From contig JAZOQP010000037.1 of NCBI GenBank assembly GCA_045656145.1, positions 23,826-87,825 on the forward strand: a stretch of DNA of 64,000 nucleotides, given 5' to 3'. Shown here one piece after another: positions 25,827 to 33,879 of the stretch. Position numbers and translations under genes: made by a program. Source of the stretch: SIG565 sp045656145 (GTDB taxonomy: Bacteria; Bacillota; Clostridia; Oscillospirales; Acutalibacteraceae). A model generated the notes under the pieces. The model saw only the letters and a list, made by a program, of their open reading frames with translations, was not told the DNA's origin and ran no database searches. Positions within the stretch are counted from its first letter, which is position 1; each line of letters opens with the position of its first letter.

Positions 25827-27401
25827 TTATCTTGCAACCTCAATAAATGTATTTCCGGAAGCAGTATAGTGAGAATTAATATAGCTCATATAATCATCTT
25901 TTAAGGTAAGACCACCCGCAATTTTAGCATTCTTCGGCTGAACAAACTGATTGTTATTCAAAATCATATTAGCCTTATTAAATTCAGGGGTAGAAATTCC
26001 TAAAACGCTTTTTCTTGAACGGTCAAAGATATTGTTTTCAATATAAAGAGGTTTAACATGGAGGTTGGTAAATTTACCATTTTCATCCTGCTCGCCCTCG
26101 GCATCATATTTAAATACGGTGTAAACATTTTTATCAGGTCTATCAAGGCTTCCCCATCCCCAACCTGTATAACGGGTAATATTACCTCTTATATAAACAT
26201 CGTTATATGTAAATGTACCATTGGGAGACTTCTTTTGCATTGCTACGCTTCGACAAGAGAATGCCTCGAAATCATAGGTGTTAAATTCGCAGAGGTTATC
26301 CTCATAATGAATATTTGTATAGTTGGTTGCTCTTACCTGCTCGCTATCAGGGTTAACCGAAGTGGGTCCTTGGTGAGTTAAAGCGGCATCGAATGCCTGG
26401 AAGAAATAGTTATCGTGAATATTGATGTCCACTGCTACGCTCCAAAACTCAACGCAGTTGCCAAGCGATGTTGCTGCAGCGCCCCTATATAAATCTCTAC
26501 CTCCGCAGTAACCCATTATACAGCCCTCAATTTCCATTCCGTAAACGGGGCCTAATGTGCCTAAGAAATGAACACCTGTGTACATCATGCAAAGATTTTG
26601 AAGCTTTATATTCTTTAAAGCCTTGCCGTTACCTACCATAAGGCAATAGCCATCAACAATTTCAATATTGTGGAAAATTTCTCCCGGGTTACCATCCGGA
26701 CTATAAATAGTTAAACGAGAGCCCAAGAAAACATTTAAAGCCTTTTTCTTAAGATTTGCTCTTGTCTGAACAGGGCGACCTATATATTCGCCGTTATTGA
26801 AGATAATATTGGAATAATCGCCTGTGATACCTGTGTATTCATAAATATCAGGGTCGCTTGTTGCTACCCATTCTCTTTCAAGACCATCTCTTGAACCATA
26901 AAGGCGTGGCTTAACGCCTTCTCCGTAAGCACCATAGGTAACACCTGAAACAAGGCCTATCTGACCGCGGAAAATATCTCCTCTGCGGAAAAGAACAGCA
27001 TCGCCCTCTTTTATCTCAAAGCGGATTGCATCATAATCTTTTTTTGCGGTTTCGGGGGTTGTGCCATCAGCCTTATTATCTCCCTCATTGGAGAGATAAT
27101 AGGTTGTGCCTTCAACCTTCACATTATCGGGGTAATCCTCGATTTCCTTAAGCTTTGCATCTGCTTTTTTATCGATTTCCAATATAACAGGGTCATCTGA
27201 AGTGATTTTAGCACCTGTTACGTTTCTGTAAAAGAGTCCCATAACAACAGGATTATTGGGATCCTTTTCGGTGATATATGTATCTTTATATACATACCCT
27301 TCTGCCTCAGGTTCCTTTACATCGGCAGGGGTTTTGCCACCACAGGCGGCAAGGGAAAAAATCATGCATAGGACAAGTAAAATGCTAATAATTCTTTTCA
27401 T
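25827..27401 (-). CDS. Right-handed beta-helix lipoprotein, first paralogue
   Basis: The start is ATG 27401 (524 residues), 9 nt after AAGGAAG; the in-frame GTG nine bases earlier abuts the ribosome site. The signal peptide ends in lipobox LAAC. The mature protein begins with a short acidic linker and then the same beta-helix architecture as its downstream twin, with long stretches identical (for example NIHDNYFFQAFDAALTHQGP against NIHDNYFFQAYDAALTHQGP). The two genes lie 1 bp apart, so they are a tandem duplication transcribed together. Candidate function: extracellular glycan binding or cleavage. Catalytic residues are not identified. Confidence 0.8.
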   Translation of the reverse strand: MKRIISILLVLCMIFSLAACGGKTPADVKEPEAEGYVYKDTYITEKDPNNPVVMGLFYRNVTGAKITSDDPVILEIDKKADAKLKEIEDYPDNVKVEGTTYYLSNEGDNKADGTTPETAKKDYDAIRFEIKEGDAVLFRRGDIFRGQIGLVSGVTYGAYGEGVKPRLYGSRDGLEREWVATSDPDIYEYTGITGDYSNIIFNNGEYIGRPVQTRANLKKKALNVFLGSRLTIYSPDGNPGEIFHNIEIVDGYCLMVGNGKALKNIKLQNLCMMYTGVHFLGTLGPVYGMEIEGCIMGYCGGRDLYRGAAATSLGNCVEFWSVAVDINIHDNYFFQAFDAALTHQGPTSVNPDSEQVRATNYTNIHYEDNLCEFNTYDFEAFSCRSVAMQKKSPNGTFTYNDVYIRGNITRYTGWGWGSLDRPDKNVYTVFKYDAEGEQDENGKFTNLHVKPLYIENNIFDRSRKSVLGISTPEFNKANMILNNNQFVQPKNAKIAGGLTLKDDYMSYINSHYTASGNTFIEVAR

Positions 27402-27439
27402 AAAAAACACTTCCTTTTTTTGAATTTTAATTCAAGTGC

Positions 27440-27468
27440 ATTTTAACATATAAAAGCCATAAAATCAA
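27440..27468 (-). promoter_or_regulatory. Promoter of the beta-helix pair, inside the upstream terminator
   Basis: Minus strand -35 TTGATT (27463-27468), 17-bp spacer, -10 TAAAAT (27440-27445). The -35 box is formed by the loop and arm of the ldh terminator hairpin. Confidence 0.6.
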
Positions 27469-27485
27469 TAGATTTTATGGCTTTT
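27452..27485 (-). terminator. Terminator of the D-2-hydroxyacid dehydrogenase gene
   Basis: A perfect 15-bp stem (27452-27466 with 27471-27485) with loop AATA lies 2 bp after the stop codon. Confidence 0.85.
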
Positions 27486-27487
27486 TG

Positions 27488-28462
27488 CTAAAATGATATT
27501 ATATTTTCACATTTACCCGTTTTTAATATTTCAAAAATGTTTTTTGTTGTGGTTTCAGCGATGTTTTGAAGCGCCTCTTTGGTTAAAAATGCCTGGTGTG
27601 AAGTTACTATAACATTTGGCATACTAATAAGGCGCGCCAAGGTATCATCATCAACAATGTGTCCCGAAAAGTCTTCAAAAAAGAAATCTGATTCTTCTTC
27701 GTAAACATCTAAACAAGCTCCGCCGACCTTTCTTTCCTTAATACCTGCAAGAAGAGCTTCGGCATCGATTAAGGCTCCGCGAGAGGTGTTAAGAATCATA
27801 ACACCCTTTTTCATCTTCTCAATAGATTCTTCATCTATTATATGATAGGTTTCACGGTTTAGCGGGCAATGAAGAGATATAATATCGCTTCTTTTAAAAA
27901 TCTCATCAAGAGAAACATACTGAACATCTATTTCGCTGTTCGGATATTTATCATAGGCTATAACATTCATTTTAAAGCCTTTGCAAATATCGATGAACAC
28001 CCTTCCAATTTTACCTGTTCCTATTACACCTACGGTTTTATTATATAAATCAAAACCCGTTAGTCCCGCAAGGCTGAAATTAAAATCCTTGGTTCTGATA
28101 TATGCCTTATGCACCCTTCTTATAGAGGTTAAAAGCATTGCCATAGCATGCTCGGCAACGGCATAGGGAGAATATGCGGGAACATGCACAACAGGAATTC
28201 TTCCCTTTAGCGCCTTAAAATCCACATTATTATAACCTGCGCAACGAAGAGCAATAACCTTAATATCCATACGGCAAAGTTCTTCTATTACTTCGGCAGA
28301 TAAAGTATCATTTACAAAAACGCAAACTCCATCCGCTCCCTCGGCCAAACGCACGGTATCGATATTAAGCTTAGTTTCAAAAAATTTAAATTTTAAATCA
28401 CTCTCTATGCTGTTAAAAGATTCTATATCATAACTTTTTGCATCAAAAAACGCTATCTTCAT
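27488..28462 (-). CDS. D-2-hydroxyacid dehydrogenase, LdhA-type (D-lactate dehydrogenase-like)
   Basis: ATG 28462 follows GGTGGAGG at good spacing and gives 324 residues. The architecture is the two-domain D-hydroxyacid dehydrogenase fold. The NAD-binding loop GVIGTGKIG lies at 145-153, the substrate Arg in LRCAGYNNVD near residue 73, and the catalytic His in TSHQAFLT near residue 293. A catalytic Glu is expected in DVYEEESDFFFEDF. The latter segment, with YEEE, is the marker of fermentative D-lactate dehydrogenases. The enzyme would reduce pyruvate to D-lactate to recycle NADH. It is a single-gene unit with terminators on both sides. Confidence 0.88.
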   Translation of the reverse strand: MKIAFFDAKSYDIESFNSIESDLKFKFFETKLNIDTVRLAEGADGVCVFVNDTLSAEVIEELCRMDIKVIALRCAGYNNVDFKALKGRIPVVHVPAYSPYAVAEHAMAMLLTSIRRVHKAYIRTKDFNFSLAGLTGFDLYNKTVGVIGTGKIGRVFIDICKGFKMNVIAYDKYPNSEIDVQYVSLDEIFKRSDIISLHCPLNRETYHIIDEESIEKMKKGVMILNTSRGALIDAEALLAGIKERKVGGACLDVYEEESDFFFEDFSGHIVDDDTLARLISMPNVIVTSHQAFLTKEALQNIAETTTKNIFEILKTGKCENIISF

Positions 28463-28491
28463 AAAATCGCCTCCACCTTTAATATGTGTAA

Positions 28492-28520
28492 AAAATGCCG
28501 AGATTTTCACTCGGCATTTT
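28492..28520 (-). terminator. Terminator of the alaS-HIT-phosphoribosyltransferase unit
   Basis: An 11-bp stem AAAATGCCGAG with its complement and a 7-nt loop starts 4 bp past the phosphoribosyltransferase stop; U-rich tail on the minus strand. Confidence 0.82.
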
Positions 28521-28523
28521 AAT

Positions 28524-29063
28524 TTATTTAAAAAATAGTGGTAACGGCTCTAAGAAAATAATGTCTTTTCTATTTGCAGCATCACCTTCGGCTAAAACTG
28601 CCGCGGTAGCAACCTCTATACCGCCTGCCGCTTCTACTAATTTTCTAACCGCAATAAGCGATTCGCCCGTGCTTATAACATCATCAACAATAAGCACCCT
28701 TTTACCCTTAATTAATGCGGCTTCATCGGAGCCTAAATAAAGGGTTTGAACGCGGTCTGTAGTGATTGAGCGAACCTCAACCTTTACAGGATCTCCCAAA
28801 TAAACCTTCTTGCCCTTTCTTGCCACAATATAGGGTTTACCCGATTGTCTTGACATTTCATAAGCCAAAGGAATGCTTTTAGCCTCGGGAGTTAAAATAA
28901 AATCGAATTCGGGCACCTTTTTAAGAAGTTCTTCTGATGCCGCAATCGTTACTTCGGTATCTCCAAAAAGAATAAATGCAGCAATATCAAGATTTTCATT
29001 AACTGCAAAACGCTTTAATTTTCTGTCTTTCCCTGCGATTGTAATATCATAAAATTCTGACAT
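28524..29063 (-). CDS. Adenine phosphoribosyltransferase-like protein
   Basis: The 179-residue protein has the type I phosphoribosyltransferase fold. The PRPP loop VLIVDDVISTGES is at 123-135. The N-terminal half carries FDFILTPEAKSIPLAYEMS, the APRT-like nucleotide substrate segment, and ARKGKKVY for Mg-PRPP contacts. It would form AMP from adenine and PRPP, or serve another purine-like base. In many Firmicutes apt lies between recJ and rel; here that site is empty, while this copy follows alaS and a HIT protein. The hydrolase-free context does not reveal the base. Confidence 0.8.
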   Translation of the reverse strand: MSEFYDITIAGKDRKLKRFAVNENLDIAAFILFGDTEVTIAASEELLKKVPEFDFILTPEAKSIPLAYEMSRQSGKPYIVARKGKKVYLGDPVKVEVRSITTDRVQTLYLGSDEAALIKGKRVLIVDDVISTGESLIAVRKLVEAAGGIEVATAAVLAEGDAANRKDIIFLEPLPLFFK

Positions 29064-29083
29064 ATTATTACCCTCTTTCTTTT

Positions 29084-29425
29084 TTAACCGGGAGGCCAGG
29101 CAAGATTTCTTCTGGCGAGCAAATGGAAATGAATATGGCCAACGGTTTGGCCTCCATCCTCTCCGCAGTTATTCACAACGCGAAAACCTTTTTCCAAATT
29201 TTCTTGCTCTGCAATTTTGGCAACCGCCTCAAAAACCTTGGCTATTAAAAAGCTGTTCTTTTCGTTTATTTCTTTTGCCGATGCAATATGCTCTTTAGGA
29301 ATTATTACCGCATGGAAAGGAGCCTGCGGAGCAATATCTAAAAAAGCATAAATAAATTCATCTTCATAAACCTTTTGGCTTGGAATATCTCCTGCCGCTA
29401 TTTTACAAAATAAGCAGTCGTTCAT
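29084..29425 (-). CDS. HIT-family nucleotide-binding protein (HinT-like)
   Basis: The 113-residue protein has the histidine triad HIHFHLL with His97, His99 and His101, and the N-terminal Cys4..Cys7 pair (CLFCKIAAGDIPS) that often binds zinc. The family hydrolyses aminoacyl- or lysyl-AMP-type phosphoramidates. Its ATG follows the alaS stop by one base, so it is probably co-translated. A role in clearing adenylate by-products near an aminoacyl-tRNA synthetase is plausible but inferred. Confidence 0.93.
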   Translation of the reverse strand: MNDCLFCKIAAGDIPSQKVYEDEFIYAFLDIAPQAPFHAVIIPKEHIASAKEINEKNSFLIAKVFEAVAKIAEQENLEKGFRVVNNCGEDGGQTVGHIHFHLLARRNLAWPPG

Positions 29426-29426
29426 A

Positions 29427-32054
29427 TTATTTTCCTACCTTTTCATTAAGGATGGTTTTCACAATGCTTAATGCTTCTTCGGTTTTATTAGCATCCTTAC
29501 CGCCGGCCATAGCAATATCGGGGCGTCCTCCGCCGTTACCGCCTGTAACCTTAGCAACAGCCGATACTATTTCGCCTGCCTTAACACCCTTTGCTACAGC
29601 ATTTTTGCCTGCAGCTGCACAGAATGTGAGCTTATCACCTGCTTTTGCCGCTAAAACGATAACTGCATTTTCATTATCATTCTTAACCTTTTCGCAAATA
29701 GAACGAATTTCATCCGCTGCGGAATTTTCAAGCGCTGCGGTTGTGAGTTCAAGTCCACCGATTTCCTCGGCATTTTTAAGAATTTCATCAAGTTTCATAA
29801 AGGCAAGGCGGCTTTCAAGAGTTTCCAAAGCCTTTTCCTTTTCCTTAAGGTCATTCATCACTACTGCGGCGCGCTTAGCAATATCATTAGCATTGGCAAC
29901 CTTTAGTGTGGCAGCAGTTTCATTGATTAAATCTTGCTTTTCATAAATGTAATCCAAGATATTTGCGCCTGTTACCGCTTCAATTCTGCGAACACCTGCG
30001 GCAACACTTGATTCGCTCACAATTTTAAATGCTCCGATTTCGCCTGTGTTACCAACATGGGTACCACCGCAGAATTCAACCGATTCATTCTCAATCTTAA
30101 CAACGCGAACTGTCTCGCCATATTTTTCGCCGAAAAGTGCCATAGCGCCAAGTTTTTTGGCTTCAGCAAGCGGCATTTCGCGGTTATCAACAACTAAAGC
30201 GGAAAGAATAACCTCATTTACAATTTTCTCAACCTTTTGGATTTCCTCTAAGCTAAGTCCTGAGAAATGAGTGAAGTCAAAGCGGGTAACCTTTTCATTT
30301 ACCATGCTTCCTGCCTGCTCAACATGGGTGCCGAGCACCTTGCGAAGAGCCGCCTGAAGAAGATGGGCTGCGGTGTGTGAACGCTTTATTGCCTTGCGGC
30401 GAGCAATGTTAATTTCGGCATTTGCCTTTGAATTAACCGAAACGCTTCCCTTTTCTACCTTACCATAATGTAAAAATAAATTATCGGCAGTTTTCTTGGT
30501 ATCAACAACGTTTATTTCAAAATCTTCGCCGATTATCTTACCACTATCTCCAACCTGACCGCCGCTTTCGGCATAGAAAGGAGTTTTATTTAAAACGATA
30601 ATTACATTCTCGTTTTCGGTAGCTACCGCTTTATGCTCATTATCGCTAACAATATCGAGAATTTCTGCTTTACAGGTGTAATCCGTATAGCCTACAAACT
30701 CAGTAGCGCCAATTCCCTCAAAGGCAATGCCATCACTCTTCCAACTTTCAGCATCAGCAGCCTTTCTTCCCTTACGAGCCTTTTCTCTTTGCTCTTGCAT
30801 AAGTTCATTAAATCTATCCTCATCAAGAGTCATATTATTTTCATTTAAAATATCTTTGGTTAAATCAAGCGGGAAGCCATAGGTATCATAAAGTTTGAAT
30901 GCATCCTCGCCCGATAGAGAGCCACCCTCTTTAGTGAGTGAAGAAAGAATGGCTAAGCCTTGGTCAATGGTCTTAGAGAAGGCAGCCTCTTCGAAGGAAA
31001 TAACCTTTTTAATAAGCTCTTCCTTTTCAACAAGTTCAGGATAACCCGCCTTATTTTGCTCAATAACTGTATCAACGAGAATGCTTAAAAATGCACCCTC
31101 AATGCCGATTAACTTTCCGTGTCTTGCGGCTCTGCGGATAAGACGACGAAGAACATAACCTCTGCCCTCATTTGAAGGAATAATGCCATCGCTAATCATA
31201 AATGTTGATGCTCTTGCGTGGTCGGTTATAGCGCGGATGGAAATATCGGTATTCTTATCATTACCATAGGTTTTACCCGATAATTCGCAAACCTTTGCAA
31301 GAATGTTTTTAACGGTATCAACCTCGAACATATTATCAACATCCTGCATAACGCAAGCAAGACGCTCAAGTCCCATACCTGTATCAATATTTTTATGCTC
31401 AAGCTCGGTATAGGTGCCATCGCCCATATTGTTAAACTGAGAGAAAACATTGTTCCAGATTTCCATATATCTATCGCAATCACAACCGGGTTTACAATCA
31501 GCGCTTCCGCAACCGTATTTTTCGCCGCGGTCGAAATAAATTTCACTGCAAGGACCGCAAGGACCTGTTCCATGCTCCCAGAAGTTATCTGCCTTGCCAA
31601 GCTTTACAATGTGTTCCTCTTTAACGCCGATTTTATCGCGCCAAATAGCATAGGCCTCATCATCCTCTTCATAAACCGATGGCCATAAAAGGTCTGCCGG
31701 AATTTCTAATTCCTTTGTTAAAAATTCCCAAGCCCACTCTATTGCCTGCTCTTTGAAATAATCTCCAAAAGAGAAGTTGCCGAGCATTTCAAAATATGTG
31801 CCATGGCGAGCAGTGTGGCCAACACGCTCAAGGTCAGGCGTACGGATACATTTTTGACAGGTTGTAACCCTATTTTTTGGTGGCACAACCTCGCCTGTGA
31901 AATATTTTTTCATAGGCGCCATACCTGAGTTTATAAGCAAAAGAGATTTATCTCCTTGAGGCACAAGGGAAAAACTGCCTAAACGCAAATGCCCTTTAGA
32001 TTCAAAGAAGGATAAATATTTCTCTCTTAAATCGTTTAAAGAAGTCCACTTCAT
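29427..32054 (-). CDS. alaS: Alanyl-tRNA synthetase
   Basis: ATG 32054 (875 residues, the usual length) follows AAGGTGAT; an in-frame TTG 7 codons earlier is not needed. The class II catalytic core (1-240) includes motif 1-3 residues such as GMAPMKKYFTG and TCQKCIRTPDLERVG, and GPCGPCSEIYFD. The editing domain (about 565-710) carries HTAAHLLQAAL and the zinc-site FCGGTHV near 660. The C-terminal oligomerisation C-Ala domain extends to the end. It charges tRNA-Ala and clears mischarged Ser/Gly. It has a consensus promoter and is followed by HIT and phosphoribosyltransferase genes. Confidence 0.98.
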   Translation of the reverse strand: MKWTSLNDLREKYLSFFESKGHLRLGSFSLVPQGDKSLLLINSGMAPMKKYFTGEVVPPKNRVTTCQKCIRTPDLERVGHTARHGTYFEMLGNFSFGDYFKEQAIEWAWEFLTKELEIPADLLWPSVYEEDDEAYAIWRDKIGVKEEHIVKLGKADNFWEHGTGPCGPCSEIYFDRGEKYGCGSADCKPGCDCDRYMEIWNNVFSQFNNMGDGTYTELEHKNIDTGMGLERLACVMQDVDNMFEVDTVKNILAKVCELSGKTYGNDKNTDISIRAITDHARASTFMISDGIIPSNEGRGYVLRRLIRRAARHGKLIGIEGAFLSILVDTVIEQNKAGYPELVEKEELIKKVISFEEAAFSKTIDQGLAILSSLTKEGGSLSGEDAFKLYDTYGFPLDLTKDILNENNMTLDEDRFNELMQEQREKARKGRKAADAESWKSDGIAFEGIGATEFVGYTDYTCKAEILDIVSDNEHKAVATENENVIIVLNKTPFYAESGGQVGDSGKIIGEDFEINVVDTKKTADNLFLHYGKVEKGSVSVNSKANAEINIARRKAIKRSHTAAHLLQAALRKVLGTHVEQAGSMVNEKVTRFDFTHFSGLSLEEIQKVEKIVNEVILSALVVDNREMPLAEAKKLGAMALFGEKYGETVRVVKIENESVEFCGGTHVGNTGEIGAFKIVSESSVAAGVRRIEAVTGANILDYIYEKQDLINETAATLKVANANDIAKRAAVVMNDLKEKEKALETLESRLAFMKLDEILKNAEEIGGLELTTAALENSAADEIRSICEKVKNDNENAVIVLAAKAGDKLTFCAAAGKNAVAKGVKAGEIVSAVAKVTGGNGGGRPDIAMAGGKDANKTEEALSIVKTILNEKVGK

Positions 32055-32091
32055 TTTTATCACCTTTGCAATCAAAATTAAATACCAAATA

Positions 32092-32120
32092 ATTATATTA
32101 CCAAATTAAAAATTTGTCAA
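32092..32120 (-). promoter_or_regulatory. Promoter of alaS
   Basis: Minus strand -35 TTGACA (32115-32120), 17-bp spacer, -10 TATAAT (32092-32097), both full consensus, 37 bp from the start. No T-box leader is visible in the short space. Confidence 0.85.
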
Positions 32121-32132
32121 ATAACCCAAAGG

Positions 32133-32717
32133 TTATATAGATTCCTCAATTATCTGCCTTAACCTGTCCACACCTACGCCGCTAAGCGCCGATACGGGCA
32201 AAATCTCGGTATTTTCAGGAATAATTCCTTTGAGTTCTTCCCTTATACCGCAAAACCTTTCATTAAACTCGGTTTTGTTGAGTTTATCACATTTTGTGAG
32301 CACCACCATATAAGGAATTTTGAAATGATTTAAAAATTCAAGCATTGATAAATCAAATTCGCCAACCTTATGGCGCATATCTATAAGCTGAAAAACCATC
32401 GGGATATTGCGATGCGTTCTAAAATACCCCTCCATAAGCGTTGCCCAACGCTCTTTTTCGCGATAATCAACCTTTGCATATCCATAACCCGGAAGGTCAA
32501 CAACCCTTACCAAATCAAGTTTATAAAAATTAATTGTAACCGTTTTGCCGGGTTTTCCGCTAACCCTTGCCAAAGCTTTTCGGCCAAGAGTTTTATTAAT
32601 AAGCGAAGATTTACCAACATTCGATTTGCCTGCAAAACAAATTTCAGGCAAAGAAGATTCCGGCAACTGTTCCGGCAAGCCATAAGCCGCCTCAAATACG
32701 GCACTGTTAAAATTCAT
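32133..32717 (-). CDS. engB: Ribosome biogenesis GTPase EngB/YsxC
   Basis: The 194-residue TrmE-Era-EngA-EngB GTPase carries G1 GKSNVGKSS (30-38), G3 DLPGYGYAKV from residue 74, G4 TKCD (141-144) and G5 SALSG near residue 178. It is essential in many Firmicutes for assembly of the large ribosomal subunit. It is the last gene of the pncB-to-engB operon, with its ATG one base past the upstream lipoprotein stop. In many Firmicutes lon and engB are neighbours; here a lipoprotein gene separates them. Confidence 0.96.
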   Translation of the reverse strand: MNFNSAVFEAAYGLPEQLPESSLPEICFAGKSNVGKSSLINKTLGRKALARVSGKPGKTVTINFYKLDLVRVVDLPGYGYAKVDYREKERWATLMEGYFRTHRNIPMVFQLIDMRHKVGEFDLSMLEFLNHFKIPYMVVLTKCDKLNKTEFNERFCGIREELKGIIPENTEILPVSALSGVGVDRLRQIIEESI

Positions 32718-32718
32718 A

Positions 32719-33867
32719 TTATTTCTCCATTACAACTTTGTAAGCTATTTCAGCAAGTTTTTCTCTATCGGTTACCGATACTCCCGCACCCGAAAAAGTG
32801 TTCTGGCGGATATCTATTTCATCCTTATACATAAACTGCGCCCAAACACAAGCTGCAAGATATTTTCCCTTCTCTGATAAATGGCTTACCTCGTCGGCAT
32901 ATAAGGATGTTCTTTTGCCATAATCATTGCTGAAATCTCCGCTCTCTTTGGCAATTTGGATAGCCTCGCCAACGGCAACTATCGGAACACCGCCTATGCG
33001 TTTTGCAGCCTCATTAAAGCACTCTTCAACCTTTGTGAACTGATCTCTTCCAATATTCTTTGCAGGATATGCTCCAAGATTTCTTCTCCAGCAAAGCGAC
33101 CATGTTTGATGAATCATAAACTGAGCCTGAGGCTGATGCTTTTTAACGATTTCCCAAAGCGGCACCAACTTTTCATAGGTGCTGATATCATCCATTTTTA
33201 CCGAATGTCCTTGGAAGGTTATGTAATCATATTTATCCCCCTCCAACACCGATTTTGATGTTACGGACTCGGTTGTCATCTGATAACCGTTTTTATACAC
33301 CTGAAAAACAGCCTCATCATTTTTATAGAAATTATAATGCTCTTCCAAAGTGCAACCCGGATAATGAAGAACCGTGATTTCGAGATTTCCGCCAAAGTCC
33401 GCCACCATTTGAGAAACATATTGAGCCGAATTGAGTGCAAAGCTATGGCCTATCATTAAAACCTTTTTAAGCTCTTTATTTTGTATCATTTTCTTCTCGT
33501 TAGTTACGCTATTATCAGGTTGGCTGGACTCACTTGAAGTATCCGCAGGTTCACTTGGAGTGTCCGCAGGCTCACTTGGAGTGTCCGTAGGTTCACTTGG
33601 AGTATCTGCAGGTTCACTCGGAGTATCTGTAGACTCGCCGGGAGTCTTATCAGGCTCACTTGGAGTTTCTACCTGCTCATTCGGAGTATCCGTAGGCTCA
33701 CTTGAAGCATTTGTAGAATTTTCTTCGGCATTGTTTTCCTCATTAACATTAAGACCCTGCGAAGTTTCATTTTGCGGTGCAGTTTCTTGGCTTGTGCCAC
33801 AACCAACTGCAACACCCATAACAAGACAAACCGCAAGAAGCAATGAAATAATCTTTTTGAAATTCAT
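32719..33867 (-). CDS. DUF4886-like SGNH-fold lipoprotein with TPSEP repeats
   Basis: The 382-residue lipoprotein has a signal peptide with Cys23 (AVGC, a slightly loose lipobox). Residues 59-110 are a disordered stalk of TPSEPAD/TPSEPTD repeats, probably the surface spacer. The catalytic-like domain from about 134 begins LMIGHSFALNSAQYV, which matches DUF4886 of the SGNH hydrolase superfamily, with His141-Ser142, and later FQGHS and HLSEKGKY. A Ser-His mechanism on ester substrates is possible; the substrate is unknown. It lies between lon and engB in the same operon, which is not its usual place. The repeat array may vary in copy number. Confidence 0.78.
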   Translation of the reverse strand: MNFKKIISLLLAVCLVMGVAVGCGTSQETAPQNETSQGLNVNEENNAEENSTNASSEPTDTPNEQVETPSEPDKTPGESTDTPSEPADTPSEPTDTPSEPADTPSEPADTSSESSQPDNSVTNEKKMIQNKELKKVLMIGHSFALNSAQYVSQMVADFGGNLEITVLHYPGCTLEEHYNFYKNDEAVFQVYKNGYQMTTESVTSKSVLEGDKYDYITFQGHSVKMDDISTYEKLVPLWEIVKKHQPQAQFMIHQTWSLCWRRNLGAYPAKNIGRDQFTKVEECFNEAAKRIGGVPIVAVGEAIQIAKESGDFSNDYGKRTSLYADEVSHLSEKGKYLAACVWAQFMYKDEIDIRQNTFSGAGVSVTDREKLAEIAYKVVMEK

Positions 33868-33879
33868 AAATTTTCTCCT

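Noticed and set aside
32055..32132. T-box leader before alaS
   Set aside because: Only about 37 bp separates the promoter from the start, too short for a T-box riboswitch.
32120..32136. Weak hairpin at the engB stop as a terminator
   Set aside because: Only a 6-bp stem, which includes the stop codon, and it is close to the alaS promoter; not convincing.
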